Part shown: piece by piece, positions 63,557 through 64,000 of the stretch
Numbering within the stretch: position 1 is the stretch's first letter
Layout of the letters: the number at the start of each line of letters is the position of its first letter
Assembly (NCBI GenBank): GCA_020831845.1
Contig: JAFIFV010000090.1
Span: 1 to 64,000, forward strand
Direction: 5' to 3'
DNA: 64,000 bases
Source of the DNA: Ectothiorhodospiraceae bacterium
GTDB taxonomy: Bacteria; Pseudomonadota; Gammaproteobacteria; Nitrococcales; Aquisalimonadaceae
Program-made: the position numbers and the translations under genes
Notes under the pieces: generated by a model
Database searches by the model: none
What the model saw: only the letters and a program-made list of their open reading frames with translations
What the model was told of the DNA's origin: nothing

Positions 63557-64000
63557 CGATGTACTACTGGATGTTCAGGACCTGAAAGTGCACTTCAAGC
63601 TGCACGGCGGGCTGTTCGGCCAGAAGCAGACCGGGACAGTGAAGGCGGTGGACGGCGTCTCGTTTCAGGTCCGCCGCGGGGAGACGCTGGGCCTGGTGGG
63701 AGAAAGCGGCTGCGGCAAGTCCACCACCGGATTGGGTGTGTTGCGCATGGTGGAACCCACTGCCGGCAAGGTCACGCTGGACGGCATCGACATTACCGCC
63801 CTCAACTCGGCGGCCCTGCGCAAGGCGCGCCGGCGAATGCAGATGGTCTACCAGGACCCCTTCGGCGCCCTGGACCCCCGAATGCGGGTGCTGGACATCA
63901 TCGGTGAGCCGCTATTGATCCACAAGATGTTCAAGGACAAGAAGGACTACAAGGCGCAGGTGCACGATCTGCTGGAGCGTGTCGGGCTGAACCCCAACAT
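63540..64000 (+). CDS. Dipeptide-type ABC transporter ATPase (DppF-like), 3' end outside window
   Basis: First 153 codons, running off the right edge. Begins [20 protein letters not shown] with the [12 protein letters not shown] segment, Walker [12 protein letters not shown] and Q-loop [14 protein letters not shown], as in DppF/OppF. ATG 63540 overlaps the dppD-like gene by 17 bases. Confidence 0.9.
   Translation, partial: MSTNHNDVLLDVQDLKVHFKLHGGLFGQKQTGTVKAVDGVSFQVRRGETLGLVGESGCGKSTTGLGVLRMVEPTAGKVTLDGIDITALNSAALRKARRRMQMVYQDPFGALDPRMRVLDIIGEPLLIHKMFKDKKDYKAQVHDLLERVGLNPN

Overview
The window looks like a GC-rich chromosomal segment of a gammaproteobacterium, probably a halophilic or alkaliphilic relative of the Ectothiorhodospiraceae. 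The lineage is inferred from gene content: RecBCD, the tRNA-Ser/ffs/dnaX/ybaB/recR block, DUF1820 and DUF1249 proteins, oligoribonuclease, and the divergent ppsR/ppsA pair. No 16S rRNA gene is present to confirm it. Genes are densely packed on both strands, with many GTG or TTG starts and start/stop overlaps. No prophage, CRISPR array or defence island is visible. The only clear mobile DNA is an IS3-family end at the left edge, which has cut into a small membrane-protein gene.

Layout. 1-650: IS3 end, broken small gene, empty stretch. 0.65-4 kb: TetR regulator, an alpha/beta-hydrolase fused to a LuxR helix-turn-helix, and a cysteine-rich DUF1326/DUF2182 pair. 4-9 kb: a tandem rhodanese, an AadA-like nucleotidyltransferase, a cysteine-synthase-like PLP enzyme and a secreted TPR protein. 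9-14.2 kb (minus strand): chemoreceptor plus periplasmic amino-acid-type binding protein, then amidohydrolase plus cupin. 14.3-19.9 kb: membrane protein, HupE-like protein, MsbA-related ABC exporter, acetolactate-synthase-like TPP enzyme. 19.9-28.6 kb: recC-recB-recD with overlapping ends. 28.8-37.5 kb: NUDIX hydrolase, orphan ParA, M23 peptidase, double-receiver protein, a MoxR/DUF58/transglutaminase operon and a glycerophosphodiesterase. 37.5-41.8 kb: DUF1249, ppsR and, divergently, ppsA. 41.9-45.7 kb: glcDEF. 45.7-48.9 kb: second rhodanese, orn, rsgA, HIT protein. 48.9-52.3 kb (minus strand): recR, ybaB, dnaX, SRP RNA and tRNA-Ser(GGA). 52.4-58.5 kb: DUF1820, MBL hydrolase, small unknown protein, PAS/GGDEF/EAL protein, SDR. 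58.5-64 kb: universal stress protein behind an FNR-like box, IclR regulator, and a divergent dipeptide-type ABC operon that runs off the right edge.

Functional links: PpsR controls PpsA, the key step of gluconeogenesis from pyruvate. GlcDEF feeds glyoxylate into central metabolism. RecBCD and RecR/DnaX serve DNA repair and replication. The IclR regulator probably controls the neighbouring peptide/nickel-type ABC importer.

The least ordinary signals are non-coding. (1) A 110-bp direct duplication at 51980-52270 next to tRNA-Ser holds an 18-bp perfect hairpin in each copy; the two stems differ at three positions and all three are compensated. (2) A 16-bp inverted repeat at 45749-45886 covers the ribosome-binding region of the second rhodanese gene. 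(3) A strong minus-strand terminator sits upstream of ppsA with no annotated gene feeding it. (4) A 23-codon leader ORF overlaps the start of the ABC permease. (5) Two families of short dispersed palindromes occur between genes.
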